Source: Leucaena leucocephala (lineage: Eukaryota > Streptophyta > Magnoliopsida > Fabales > Fabaceae). From it: a stretch of 64,000 bases of DNA. The notes beneath the pieces are model-generated. The model was not told the origin of the DNA and did not search any database. It saw nothing but the letters and a program-made list of their open reading frames with translations. The stretch lies in NCBI GenBank assembly GCA_037074615.1, contig CM073550.1, forward strand, positions 15,642,001 to 15,706,000. Direction: 5' to 3'. Below are positions 49,290 to 61,577 of the stretch, in pieces. The translations under genes were made by a program, and so were the position numbers. Numbering within the stretch: position 1 is the first letter of the stretch; every line of letters begins with the position of its first letter.

Positions 49290-51899
49290 ATGGTTGCACA
49301 GGGTTTTGTAGTTGATTTGAACAAGCCACTTGTCTTCCAGGTACAGACTCATTCCCTCTAGGTCTTGTCCCCAGACATGTCCTATCTTGCAGAATATTTC
49401 TGTTTTCATGTACGCTTCTTTTTATTTCATGTATCAATTGTTAAATGCCTTTTAATTTCCTTAAACCTCGTTTCAGATGACTGACAGATAATATCCTTAT
49501 CTATAATTGAGCATGAGTCATTTTTGATATGATATTGCAGGTTGGACATCTGGGAGAAGCTTATGAAGAATGGGTTCACCAGCCGATTGTGAGCAAGGAG
49601 GGCCCTCGTTTTTTCGAAAGTGATTTTTGGGAGGTATAATCTTTTAGGACTAGACTTCTATGTAGTTCCTTATATATTTTCCATCTGTCTCTCTAGCAAA
49701 ACATGATAAGTGTGTAGTTCTCTAATAATACCATGACAGGGATATGATTTGATTGGGGAACTATATAGTTTGCAAAAACTGTATACCCATCATTTTATTA
49801 TTTGTGAACCATACGTAAAATTGTCATGTTTTGATTGGAGAATTTAAAAATAGAGATACAAATAAGTGCTTATAAGGCTTTTTCAATCTTGTGATGTACT
49901 TGATCTTTTAAGCTGTATATTTACTGCTATGTTCTTGGCTTGGTACTACTTGGAACAGTTCTTGACCCGCACGGTCTGGTGGGCAGTTCCAGTCATTTGG
50001 TTGCCAGTTGTATGCTGGCTTATCTCTGTCTCTGTACGAATGGGTCTTACTTGCCCTCACATCACTGTACTGGTGGTCCTTGGCATTTTTGTTTGGACAT
50101 TGCTTGAGTATTCATTGCACCGGTTTCTTTTCCACATTAAAACAAAGACTTACTGGTTAGGCATCTCTCTCGCGCTTCACTCCTTTCCACAGTGTGAAAT
50201 CAAATGTTAATTTAAGGGCATGGTTGTTTAGTATGTTTATTTAAAAGAATTACTTATTGGTTCCATTTTTTTTGGCTTCAGGGGAAATACAATTCATTAT
50301 CTTCTTCACGGCTGCCACCATAAGCACCCTATGGATGGCCTGAGGCTTGTTTTCCCCCCTGCTGCAACTGCTGTATTATTGATGCCGGTATCTCTTTATT
50401 CCATATCCATGCTGTTTAATGCATTAACATAATTTGATTGCATGGTAGACAAGAGAACGGTGGGATTCTATCTTTCATATGAGTCCTTCCTGATAAGTGG
50501 AACCAAAATAACTTGTCCTGCTGCATCAATTCACTCGAATTCACTTAAGTCGACTGACTAACTGAAGATTCCCTGTTACTTCCTGTCCCTGATTTTTCCT
50601 ATTCTCTTAATGTTGTGGGTGAATATCTGTCCTTTTATTAAAGGTGTCTGTTTTTTGTTTTTCTACGTTTCGTTTTGGCTGGAGTTGCCCTCTTTACTTT
50701 TACCAGAATCCTATCAAATTCTCATGTTAAATTTCTCCAAGGAGAAAAGCTTACTGGGGAATCAACAATCACTGGAAGTACCTAAAGGAGCAGACCTTTA
50801 ATAACTATAAACTAGCAGCTGGCGTACTGGACAGTAAAGAAATAAATGGGTTGTTGTCTTTTTCAGAAAAAAAATTAACACAAACATTAAGAGATAGAGC
50901 TTTGCGAGTTGTGTGAACTTGCAACGGATCATTTATGCTAATCCTATCAAGTAGTGCTGCAGTAAAAATTAAAGTCTTCCATTAGAGATTTCCAAAGGGG
51001 AATAGCAATTTTTCCCTGCTTGGAATAATATATTTTTGTCGTAGAAGAAACTCTTTTTATTACTGAAGAGTGAAGCAAGAGCACAAGATATCTCCAACAG
51101 AAGTATGTGAAAAGCCTCTTCAAACATCATGCGATATCTGGTTTTGGTATGGAGAGATCTTTTCTGTAGTTATGCGATAATAGATAAAATCCATGTTTAT
51201 ATCTTCAGTCTTCAATAGGAGTTTCTGGATTGGCTTTGCGGGAATTCACTAGATTCACAACAGAATCCTTGGCCATGTGAAAACATAATCTATCTATTTC
51301 TTTACTCTATAGTCTGTATTGAAATGAGTCAGAAAACTTCGGAATTGTGAAATCTTACAATATGAATCAATATGCAATGATTGCGTGTCTGCATGTCAAT
51401 GCTGGTGAGGGTTATAGATACTAAAACACGTTACACTGTATATATTACACATAGAGGCTCAATGAACTAATTTTAAATTTATTGTTTGCCATGCCCAGTT
51501 CTGGAACTTGGTGAAGCTTTTATCCACTCCCTCAACGGCTCCTGCTCTGTTTGGAGGTGGTTTATTGGGTTATGTGATTTATGATTGCACGCATTACTAT
51601 TTGCACCACGGTCAGCCAAAGATTGAAGTGCCTCGGTATCTCAAGGTAAAAATAACTTCTCTGTTTAACCGTGGTTAACATAAAATTACCATTTGTACAT
51701 TTACTATGCTGCTGAGCAAAATCGTTGTGTTTAAAAGTCAATGGCCAATTGCTTTAATCTGTTCTGGTATATTCTGCAGAAGTATCACATGAATCATCAC
51801 TTCCGGGTCCAGGATAAAGGCTTCGGCATTACTTCATCATTATGGGATAAGGTCTTTGGAACGTTTCCTTCATCAAAAATTGATGCAAAGAGCAGATGA
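49290..51899 (+). CDS. FAH1: Dihydroceramide fatty acyl 2-hydroxylase
   Basis: Di-iron membrane enzyme of the endoplasmic reticulum that 2-hydroxylates the very-long-chain or palmitoyl acyl chain of ceramides, making 2-hydroxy sphingolipids. Exons 49290-49340, 49541-49633, 49959-50155, 50282-50387, 51499-51645 and 51780-51899 join in phase and give 237 residues, the length of plant FAH proteins. Histidine clusters are complete: H102-RFLF-H107, H123-GC-H126-H127-K-H129, H182-YYL-H186-H187 and H201-MN-H204-H205. Hydrophobic membrane segments lie at about 54-75, 82-98, 137-149 and 164-178. Like other plant forms it lacks the N-terminal cytochrome b5 domain of yeast and animal enzymes. Start Met chosen from the conserved MVAQGFVVDLNKPLVFQVGH. 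Intron 4 is long (1.1 kb). Looks intact; FAH1 versus FAH2 cannot be decided. Confidence 0.95.
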
Positions 51900-53168
51900 G
51901 TTATTACCAAATACAACATTTATTCATTGGTTTAGATCCATAGTAAAATTCAGGTGTCCAGACAAATATATCCAGCCATTGCTACTTTTATCTGTGTATT
52001 CAATGTTACTCATTATGGACGCTTTGAAGAATTAGAGTGCCATCTTGTGTCAATTTTATGGTGCCTCATCTCCAACCAAAATTTCTGTATAAAGTATTGA
52101 TATGTTATGCCTCCGATTTTTTTGTGGGAAATATTCCTTCTTGGCTACATGTTTGAAATTTCGTAAAACATTTACTTCATCATTACTTCCAGGTCCACGA
52201 TTTGCTAGACATTGACATTTTTTGAAATGGGTGAGATTTGGGATAAAGACATCAAACTAAATGTTTTACGAAATGAGAAACAAATTTAAATATTATGACT
52301 GTGTCAAAAACGGAATGAATTGAACATCTTTCTTGCAATTAAATAAATCATAACATCTTTAAGAGGATAAAAAACTATGTACAAATTTAATATTTTTATT
52401 TAAATAACATTTTTTAAAATAATAAATATTTTTGTATTTTTCTTCTATTTTTTTATTTTTTCAAGGGATAATATAACTTTTAAATCTTAAATTGTTTCTC
52501 AATAGATTTAATTTCTAAACTTTGATTTTACTTGGTACAAGTCAGACTTAATATTTTAGTGAATTAAAAAACTACAAGAGTTAATTGACAAAAATTGAGG
52601 GATTGAATGATATATCTTTCCTTTATTATAATTAAATTGTTTATTTGTTTTCCTTCCAAGAAGCTTTTTATTTCTCAAATAAAATATAAATATTATTTAT
52701 TTTTAAAGATATTTTATTTTATTTTGGGCTTGCAGGCATCCCTAATAGTGATTAACGTTCTAATTTATTTTGTAAAATGAATATAATTGTTTGTTTGATC
52801 TTTTTCGCGACCTATGATTAGAGGGAAAGTTCTTCAGGTTCTAACTTTCTATATCCAAAATTAAATACATTCTCTTAAGAGTAGATAATATAGCTAGTTT
52901 GTTATTTTTTCCCAATAATACAGTTGATTTAAATGCATAATAGAAGTTTATTGTTTATAGTATAAATATAGAATTAGTTTTGTAGTGTAAGATTTCGCTA
53001 TATTTCTGTAAATCTTGAATTCGATTTTTAGAGGAGACATATATATTGAGTAGACAACTATAAAACTAGATACTTTTCATAATGGAGGGTTGAAAGTGGA
53101 ATAAGGGGTACCAAATAGCCTTTTGAGAAATAATATACATCTATATTTAAGTAGTCAATAATTTGGCA
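51900..53168. other. FAH 3' flank and AT-rich spacer
   Basis: The first 250 bases should include the FAH 3' UTR. The remainder to the PPR pseudogene is AT-rich with no gene recognised. A stretch at about 52670-52720 resembles 63645-63700 beyond the second PPR pseudogene, but both are low-complexity. Confidence 0.35.
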
Positions 53169-55208
53169 TCACCAATAATCTCCACAAGAACACAAGCCAT
53201 TCTCAGATCTGTGGAATCTGTTTGCATCTCTCATCACTAGCAGTCTTCAGAAGCTTTGACAAACCCTTCATAAACGCATGGCAGTCCTCACAAACTCTCA
53301 AGTTCTTGAAAATGCGAATAATCCTTTTCCCATCTTCAAACCCACCACTACTTGCCAAAGCCAACCCAATTGCCAACTTCTCGCTATGATACCTTAAGCT
53401 CTCCATCTTCGACTCTTCTTCAACATCGTGCAATGCAAAATTTATGTTATGAACACAATCTATTTCTTCTTTCATCCCCTTCTCCACTTCTTCCAACACC
53501 TCCTGGATTTTCTCCCTAAGTGGATGGCTTTCGTCTCCATTGTGAAAAAAGTGAACTTTTTTGTCTATCTCTACCCAGCTACGTCCTGCCTCGTTCTTCA
53601 ATCCCTTCCTCTTCACCATATATCTTATTTTCTCACTCTATTTCCAATACCCTGCATTAGCGTAGATGTTTGACATCATCACATAGTTGACTGGATTGTT
53701 ACTGTCCAATCAAAACAGTATCTCTCCTACTTCTTTTCCCCTCTCCACGTCTCCGTGAGTTCGACAAGCACCAAGTAGCGTCTGCCATATAAGCGCATTT
53801 GGCTTCAGCGGCATTTTCTCTATAAGATCTTTTGCTTCCATTATACGTCCAGCTCTTAGCGTAATGCTCCACTTGTGGTTTGCTTTGCTGATTCCTACAG
53901 AAACTAGAGAAGGGTTCTTGACCTTCTTCAATAAGTCCAGAGTGGCGACAAGTTGAGAGTACAGCCAAGTAAGTCACATTGTTTGGTTCGATTTCATCTA
54001 CTTGCATTTCATTGAAAAGATCAACTTCCTTCTTTCCAATACCATGTTTTCCGTAGCCCGTGATCATGACTGTCCAGGAAACCACATTTCTTTTCGGCAT
54101 CTCTCTGAAAAATGCATCCGCCTCATCTGTTAACCCACATCTCATGTGCATATCCAAAATTTAATTAGTCACTGATATTTCTAAACCAAATGGGAGTTTA
54201 ATGGTATAAGCACGCATCTGCTTCCCCAGCTCAACAAGAGCGAAATCGGCAAATACACCTATGAGGCTTGAAAGTACAAATCCGTCCACTTAATGTTTCC
54301 TTTCCCTCAGCTGCTGAAACAAGTCCATGGCTTCTGGCAAATTGTCGTCTTGTGCATATCCAAGAATCAGTGAGTTCCAAGATATCACATTCTTTGGTTC
54401 AATTCGATCAAATACCCTCCTAGCCTCTACTATGCACCTGCATTTGACATACAGATCAACGAGAGCTCCTGAAACAGTTGATTGAACCAAATATGGGAAT
54501 CCTTGCGTAATTAAGGAAGTATGTATTTGGGTGCCTTCTCTTACTGCACCAAGACAACTACATGCCTTCAATATACGTGAATAAGTGTATTCATCAGGAA
54601 TGTCAACTCTCTCTTGCATTCTCCGAAATAGATTTTAAAGCCTCTTCACCATGTCTTCTGAGAGTGTATCCAGCAATCATTGCATTCCAGCTTATGAGAT
54701 TTTTTACTGGCATAACGTTAAACATTCTTGTTGCCTCACTAATCCTATCACATTTTGAGTACATATCAATAATAGAATTGGCCACAACAGGCAGCCATTC
54801 AAAACCAGATTTTGGACAAACCCCATGAATCTGCTTTCCATTCTCAGCGATACCCATGATTCCTGCAGCTTTTAGACTGGTGGACAGTGTGAACTCATTA
54901 GACTTAACAGCTGAATGACCCATTTTAGAGAATGAGGATAATGAGGTTTTAGCATCACCATCCTGTAAACCGCGCATCAGAGCCAGCCAAGAGACCACAT
55001 TTCTTTCTGGCATTTGATCAAACACAGAACAAGCAAGGTTCATCCCGCGGCATTTCGCGTACATATCTATGAGATAATTGTTTACCACCATATCACGCCC
55101 AAATCCTAACATCTCTAATAACCCATGTACTTGCTTCCCCTGCTCAAGCAGACGGTTCTTCGCACACCTCTTCAGGAGCCCAGTTACTAGTTGTCGGTCA
55201 TTCATCAA
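53169..55208 (-). pseudogene. DYW-class PPR pseudogene (At3g15130-like)
   Basis: Intronless pentatricopeptide repeat protein; DYW-class members act in organellar RNA editing, with the DYW domain acting as a cytidine deaminase. Reading from 55208 (MMNDRQLVTGLLKRCAKNRL) the P-L-S repeats, E motifs and DYW domain follow the order of Arabidopsis At3g15130, which I recognise by similarity. Damage: a one-base insertion near 54635; in-frame stops near 54290, 54165, 53707 and 53633; a deletion with frameshift near 53870; and a frameshift near 53225 that puts the real C-terminus in another frame. That end is still visible on the minus strand at 53240-53169: RDANRFHR, then CSCGDYW and a stop. The deaminase motif (HSEKLAIG, then CEDCHAF) remains. 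Clearly non-functional as read. Confidence 0.9.
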
Positions 55209-55253
55209 TGGCAGAAGATCACAAATTACTTTATGGCAGAAGTTAATGGAATT

Positions 55254-55564
55254 TGTTAAACAATAGAATATAAATATAGTGATATTGTGTAATTATTTAT
55301 TGTATAGTTTAATTATTAGATAAGTGAGTAGGTAATGTTATGTGTGGTGTCATATGAATATGATAAAAAGTTTATAAATAGGATGTCTTTGTATAGTTTC
55401 ATTTTGTCTTTTTGTATACATAAGTTCAGATGGGTTACCAACTCAATAAGTATTTATAGAGATTTATGATATTACTTATTAAACGAACTCTTATAAGAAT
55501 TAAACTCGTATAGTCGTATAGTATTTGATTACTAATAAAATTCATTTTCAACTATTGTGTCACA
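55254..55564 (+). repeat. 5' LTR of the 55.2-61.5 kb copia element
   Basis: Starts TGTTAAACAATAGAATAT and ends ATTGTGTCACA. Compared with the 3' copy it has about 125 extra bases between TAGTTTCATT and ATTACTAATAAAATTC (roughly 55403-55528). Confidence 0.88.
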
Positions 55565-55579
55565 TGGTACCACAACCTG
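55565..55579 (+). promoter_or_regulatory. Primer-binding site
   Basis: TGGTACCACAACCTG directly follows the 5' LTR and agrees at 12 of 15 bases with the plant copia initiator Met tRNA site TGGTATCAGAGCCTG. Confidence 0.75.
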
Positions 55580-55637
55580 TGTATCTCTGATAGCGTCTTT
55601 CATTGAAAGAATATGAGGCATGTTGCCTCTTGAACCC

Positions 55638-56403
55638 TAAAGGTGTGCATAGACAGGGCTGGATAGGGTAGCCCTCTTGCCTGGTGCCCTGCCTAAAAAA
55701 TATATGGGCTGCATTTTGCAGCCCGATGTCTAGCCATGCCCTGTAAAAACCCTAGCAATTTTGGGCTAGGCATGCCAAAGTTGTGATGTCATGCTCATGT
55801 TGTGAAAAAAATCTGCAATTATGAACTTCTAAAATAATACAATATTCATGTGTCTTCAAGAGTTAAATAATATCTATAATCTACTAAGAATAAGAGAACA
55901 AAGATAATAATTAAAATCTTGAGATCCATTGCATATAAAAAATAAGCGTTGAAATCTAAATAGTTTGTAATTATAACTTTACATCAATCTCCCCAATATT
56001 GAGTCAATAATATAATTATAATATTGACAAAGATAAAATATTTAAAAAATCAAATAAATAATTATAATTTGTAATGTAATCATATTATAATTAACAAAGT
56101 TAAAAAAGAAGAAGAAAAAATTAGTATAGTTATAAATATTAAAAGATATAACTTACCTACTTAACTACTTATATTTCTAAAATTACCTTACAGTTACCAG
56201 TAGCTATCATATTCTCCCTTCTAAGATAGAGAAAAAAATAAAAGAAAATAAAAGAAGGGGTGCTCATGGGCAGGGCAGGGTTGTCCCTGTGCCTGGTGCT
56301 CAACCCGAAAAATGCATGGGCTATTTTTCATCGGGTTGGGCAGAGCATTTTTTTTACTGGCTGGGCAGGGCATACCGGGCCGCTAGCTTTATGCACAGCC
56401 CTA
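55638..56403. mobile_element. Non-autonomous hAT element nested in copia
   Basis: A 766-bp insertion with terminal inverted repeats TAAAGGTGTGCATAGACAGGG (left) and, reading the right end on the other strand, TAGGGCTGTGCATAAAGC. Flanks TTGAACCC (55630-55637) and TTAAACCC (56404-56411) form an 8-bp target-site duplication with one mismatch, the hAT length. Subterminal GC-rich GGGCTGG/GCAGGGC runs lie in both arms, with an AT-rich middle. No transposase fragment. Its ends differ from those of the autonomous-type hAT at 42919-46727, so that copy was probably not its partner. Confidence 0.85.
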
Positions 56404-59400
56404 TTAAACCCGAGTGGATTCCTATCTCGCATAACCATTGCCCCTTCATTATGGATGAAGGCATTACAACGACTAGGAGATGAGAGCATGCTATTAGGGC
56501 TCCTAAACACTCGTCGACTCGCCCCAAGACTCCAGTTCAGCTTCATCGTCATTTCTGCATTAGGAGACGACACTATCACAGCAGGTCAGATCTTGCCGTT
56601 AGAGAGCTTGCACCACAACAACTCTGTGGAGGTCAGTAACAATCTTGGTTGTGCCTCTTAGTTTTGTGGCTGGCTAATAGCAAGGAGTTTTGCATCAACA
56701 TAAAGTAGTCAAGTTTGTCGCAGTTTCCATCTTCTCTGAGATTCTTGAAAATCTTTCACCCACAGAAGCTACTATTCCCAACTCGCCATTAAAATCTTTT
56801 GTTTTGGGTTCAATTGATTTTCCCTAAGAAACCTTATGTATTCATCATTCATTTGGTCTTATTGCATTTACGGGTATTTTGCGAGCTAATTTTGCTATTT
56901 TTTCTGTTATCCCCTAATTCTTCCCTGTGAAATCTATTAAAGAGTTTGGTTTAATGGGAAAGGAAGACCATATTGCTCCAGCCATTGATTTCTCTCATCT
57001 ATTGTATCTATATCCATCATATACTTATATGACTACCCTTGTTCCATAGCCGCTGCGTGGGTCAGAGAATTACGAGATATGGAGTTAGACAGTGCGGCTA
57101 GCTCTTTATGGCAAGAATAAATTGGGGTTCATCGATGGCACTTGTACTCGTGAAATGCAAGAACCTGTCTTACAAGCTATATTGGATCGTTGTAATTCTA
57201 CAGTTCTCTCTTCGCTGATAAACTTTGTTGAGAGACACATCTCCACTGGGCTGGTCTTTTCTGCTAACGTACAGATTGTCTAGGATGATATGAAGGAGCG
57301 TTATCACAGGACTGATGGGACCAAGATTTTTACTCTACATAAGTCAATTACCTCTCAGCCCCAAGGAACCGTGAGTGTGGCAGTGTACTACACGAACTTA
57401 AGAGAACTTTGGGATGAATATGACTCCTTAGTTCCTTTTCTGTCCTACCAGTGCTTATCTACACAGGAGTACTTGAAGGTGCAGTAGCATCAGAGGCTTC
57501 TCCAGTTCCTACTCAGGCTCAATGAATGCTTCGATCATGCGAGAACTCAGATTCTTCTCTAAACACCTCTTCTTTCACTTAACCAAGCTTTCTCTCTTAT
57601 TTCCCAAGATGAGTCATAGAGAGAAATTGCATCTCTTTCAACCATGAATCCATTAGAAGGATAAGCCATAGTAACGTGGGGAGGGAGACAAGGAAAAGGA
57701 AAAGGTCGCGAAAGGAATTAGGATGAGTGCTCCTACTCTCACCTTAAAGGACATAAGAAGGACACATGCTATCATCTGGTTGTATTCTAATCAAATTTCA
57801 GAGGGACGTGGACTGCTGAAACCTTAATCAGGTCACCCAGTGTGAAACTAGAACCCCTTCATCTCAGACTCAAGCTTCACCTGTTGCTATTTTCTTTAAA
57901 CATGGGCCAATCTCCCAATTACAATATGACCAGATTCTCTAGATTTTAAGAAGGAAGCTTGACAACCCAGTTGTGGGAGTGGCAGCAGATTGTGTTGATG
58001 GCCATATTTCAAGTATTGTCAATGCTATACCTGACTCCTTGCTTGAGACTAATTAGATTGTTGACTCAGGGGCAACTTGTCATGTTGTTAGAAGTATCAC
58101 TATGTTTGATACTGTCCATAGATATGTCAGCCCTCTTAGGAGAATTACAATGCTAAATGGTGAGACAATGATAGTCACACACACTGGAACAATACATATT
58201 GCAAACGAGATTATTCTTAAGAATGCTTATTTTGCTCCTAGTTATTGTTTTAATCTCATTTCTGTTTCACGTTTAACTGTAGACATGAACTGCACATTGT
58301 CTTTTCATTTTGAGTGTTGCATTTTGCAGGAAACCTTAAGTGGGAAGGAAAGACTGATTGGTAGGAATAATTATGGATTATATGTAATAACTAGATATAA
58401 GAAGAATGTCATTATTATGCATGTTGAACATCGAGACCCCGTTGGTTTCCCATAAGATATTTGGCATAAAAGGCTAGGACATGCACCTATAGATAAGTTG
58501 AGACATTTATATCTCATTAGAATTAAATTCCCTATTGTTCATTCTAATAAATGTGATGTTTGTGCTGCTTTAAGCAAACTTGAATGCCATTTCCTTCTAG
58601 CACTTCTAAGACCAGTAGCTATTTTGAATTACTTCATGTTGATGTTTGGGGACCCTATAGAAAGCCTACCTATAAAGGCTATCGTTACTTTCTTACTATT
58701 ATTGATGATTTTTCATGATGTACATGGACATTCTTGATGATAAATAAAAGTGAAGTTGTTTTCCGTTTAAAAATTTTCTTTGCTTTTGTTTCCATGCAAT
58801 TTTCTGTTGTAATTAAAAAGATTACGTACTGATAATGGATTTGAATTTAAGAGCCATGATTTTCAAAATTACTTACACAATAAAGGTGTCATTCATGAAA
58901 CAACATATCCATATACCCCTAGCAAAATAGGGTTGTTGAGCGAAAGCACATGCACCTTCTAAAGGTTGCAAGGAGCATGTACTTTAATTCTAGCATACCT
59001 TTAAAATTTTAGGGAGAATACATTGCTACTACTACCTTTCTTATTAATAGAACTCCCTCTCGCATCCTAGGTTATAAAACTTCATATGAACTTTTGTAGG
59101 GTTATCAACTGGATTTGTCCATAATTAGAACGTTTGGTTGTCTCGCTTATGCCAATAATCTGCATGTTTATGATAAATTTACTCCCCCAGTCAGATCCTT
59201 GTCTTTTTATGGGTTACTTAGATGCTCAGAAGGGTTTTCTATTATATAATACTCATATTGCATCTATGTGTTAATCATCATATGGTTTTTGTTGAGTCTA
59301 AATATTCCTTTTGAGATTCTATATGCATCAATCAAGGGGAAGACAATGATGATTTCATGATTGATCCATTTAATCTTGACATAAATAAAAATGATGAATC

Positions 59401-61331
59401 ATCCCCTCCAATTCAGATATTTGAAATAACCAATCTAAAGATTGTTGTATGGAACATTCTATAACGCATGACACACACTGCACACATCCTCCAAATGCAA
59501 GACAAGTTGATGCAGGTGAAATAGACAATGAAGTGAATCTGGAACGCCCAAATGGTGGTAGATAGCACATGAGAGGAGATCACCTGCATGGATGCAAGAC
59601 TATCAATGTGCAGTACATGGTTCTAAAAAGGTCCTATTCAGTTATGCATGTGTAGCATATTCACAAGAGCCTCATACTACAGGTAAAAGGAAGGTAAGAT
59701 GCCCTTTAGAGTCACTTAAATTATTCAAATGTTTACTATAATTATAAAATCTTTTTATCTAAAATTGATAGTGTTGTTGAGTCTCATAGCTTTCAAGAAG
59801 ATGCGAAAGATCAAATTAGGTAGAAGCAATGCAGAAAGAAATATAAGCATCAGAAGAAAATGGTACGTGGCAGTTATTTGATCTTCCTAAAGGTAAAATG
59901 TCCATTGGGTGTAGGTAGGTTTTTAAGGTAAATTTTGACTCTTGTAGGAATGTTGATAGTTTTAAGGTTAGATTAGTTGCAAAGGGGTATAGTCAACAAG
60001 AGGGCATTGATTATTTTGAGACTTTTCTCCTGTAGTTAAGATAGTTACCATTAAAATTGTGTTTACTCTTACTGTACATAAAGGTAGGGCCCTCTTTCAA
60101 ATGGATGTGTACAATGTTTTCTTACAAGGTGATTTGAAGGAGGAAGTGTACATGCAAGTGCCTCAAGGTTTTGGTGATTTGGTAGAAAATAAAGTTTACA
60201 AATTAACAAAATCATTGTATGGGCTCAAACAAGTTTCACAATAATGGAATATTAAGCTCTCTAATGCCTTGATGTAAGGAGGTTTTAATAGAATAAGTAT
60301 GATTATTCTTTATTTATTAGGAAGGATAAATCTGAAATGACCTTAGTGTTAACTTATATAGATGACTTAATTATAACTGGGAATAGACTTGACAAGATCA
60401 ATGAAGTGAAACAATTTCTATATACTAAATTTAGAATAAAAGATTTAGGAGAACTTAAATATTTTTTAGAGATAGAGTTAGCAAGGTCTAATAAAGGTAT
60501 AATTCTTAATCAAATAAAATATACTCTTAATATTATTTCTGATATGTGTTTATCTCCATCTAAGCCCCTTACAGTACCACTAGAAAAAAATATCAAATTA
60601 AGTGCAAATCCTAAATGGAAAGCTGATGATCCGATTCTACCCCAATTGCCACATATAGGAGATTGGTAGAAAGGTTATCCTCTTTATCAATGACAAGACC
60701 TGATTTATGCTTTGTGGTGTAGGGGCTCAGTCATTTTATGAATCGCCAAGAAGGTCTCTTTATAATGTGATAGTGAGAGTAGTTAGATACTTAAAAAATT
60801 AGCCAGGACTTGGGATAGTGATGGCAGCAGGAAAGCCTACCATATTAGAGTGCTTTGTGAATTTAGATTGAGGAACCTGTCCTGATACACATAGATCTAT
60901 GACAGGCTATTTGGGGAAGCTTGCAGGAGCATCAATATGCTAGAAATCAAAGAAACAGTCAACATTTTCTAAGTCTTCAGCAGAAACCGAGTATAAGTAA
61001 AGTCAAGCTATGTATGAAATTGTTTGGACTTCTAGAATGTTAAAGGATTTAGAAGTACATAGTCTAGAACTTGTACATATATACTATGGCAACTAGTCAG
61101 CCATCTACATTGCAAAAAATCTTATGTTTCATGAACGCACAAAACACATAAAAATATATTGTCATTTTGTACTGAGAAAAACTAGAAGAAGGAATAATTA
61201 ACTTCTAGTATGTGAGGAGCAAAGACCAGCAGGTAGATATTTTGACTAAATCCCTTGGAAGAGAAAATATTTTGAGAATTTTGTGCAAGTTAAGAACTAT
61301 AGATCTTTATAATCATAAATTTAAGAGAAAG

Positions 61332-61518
61332 TGTTAAACAATAGAATATATAGTGATATTGTGTAAGTATTTATTGTATAGTTTAATCATTAGATAAGTG
61401 AGTAGGTAGTGTTATGTGGGGTGTCATATGAATATGACAGGAGGGCTATATAAATAGGATATCTTTGTACAGTTTCTTATTACTAATAAAATTCATTTTC
61501 AAGTATTGTGTCTTAACA
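61332..61518 (+). repeat. 3' LTR of the 55.2-61.5 kb copia element
   Basis: Starts TGTTAAACAATAGAATAT after a purine-rich AAGAGAAAG and ends GTGTCTTAACA. At 187 bases it lacks the middle part of the 5' copy. Confidence 0.88.
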
Positions 61519-61577
61519 GAACTTTCATCCACAAAGTCACTGATGGGAGCGGCAACTAGAATTCATATTATTGTAGA

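Larger units (their letters stand above)
55254..61518 (+). mobile_element. Ty1/copia retrotransposon between two PPR pseudogenes
   Basis: LTRs at 55254-55564 and 61332-61518, primer-binding site at 55565-55579, and near-duplicated 5-bp flanks GAATT (55249-55253) and GAACT (61519-61523). Internal order on the + strand: nested hAT MITE (55638-56403), gag-like frame (about 57040-57960), protease with VDSGAT (near 58060), integrase (about 58440-59200), reverse transcriptase (about 59900-60670, with FQMDVYNVFLQGDLKEEVY and YIDDL) and RNase H remnant to about 61310. Many stops and frameshifts. The coding part resembles the 37.7-46.7 kb element closely enough that both belong to one clade, although the LTRs differ. 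It sits in the short spacer between two head-to-head PPR genes. Confidence 0.9.
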
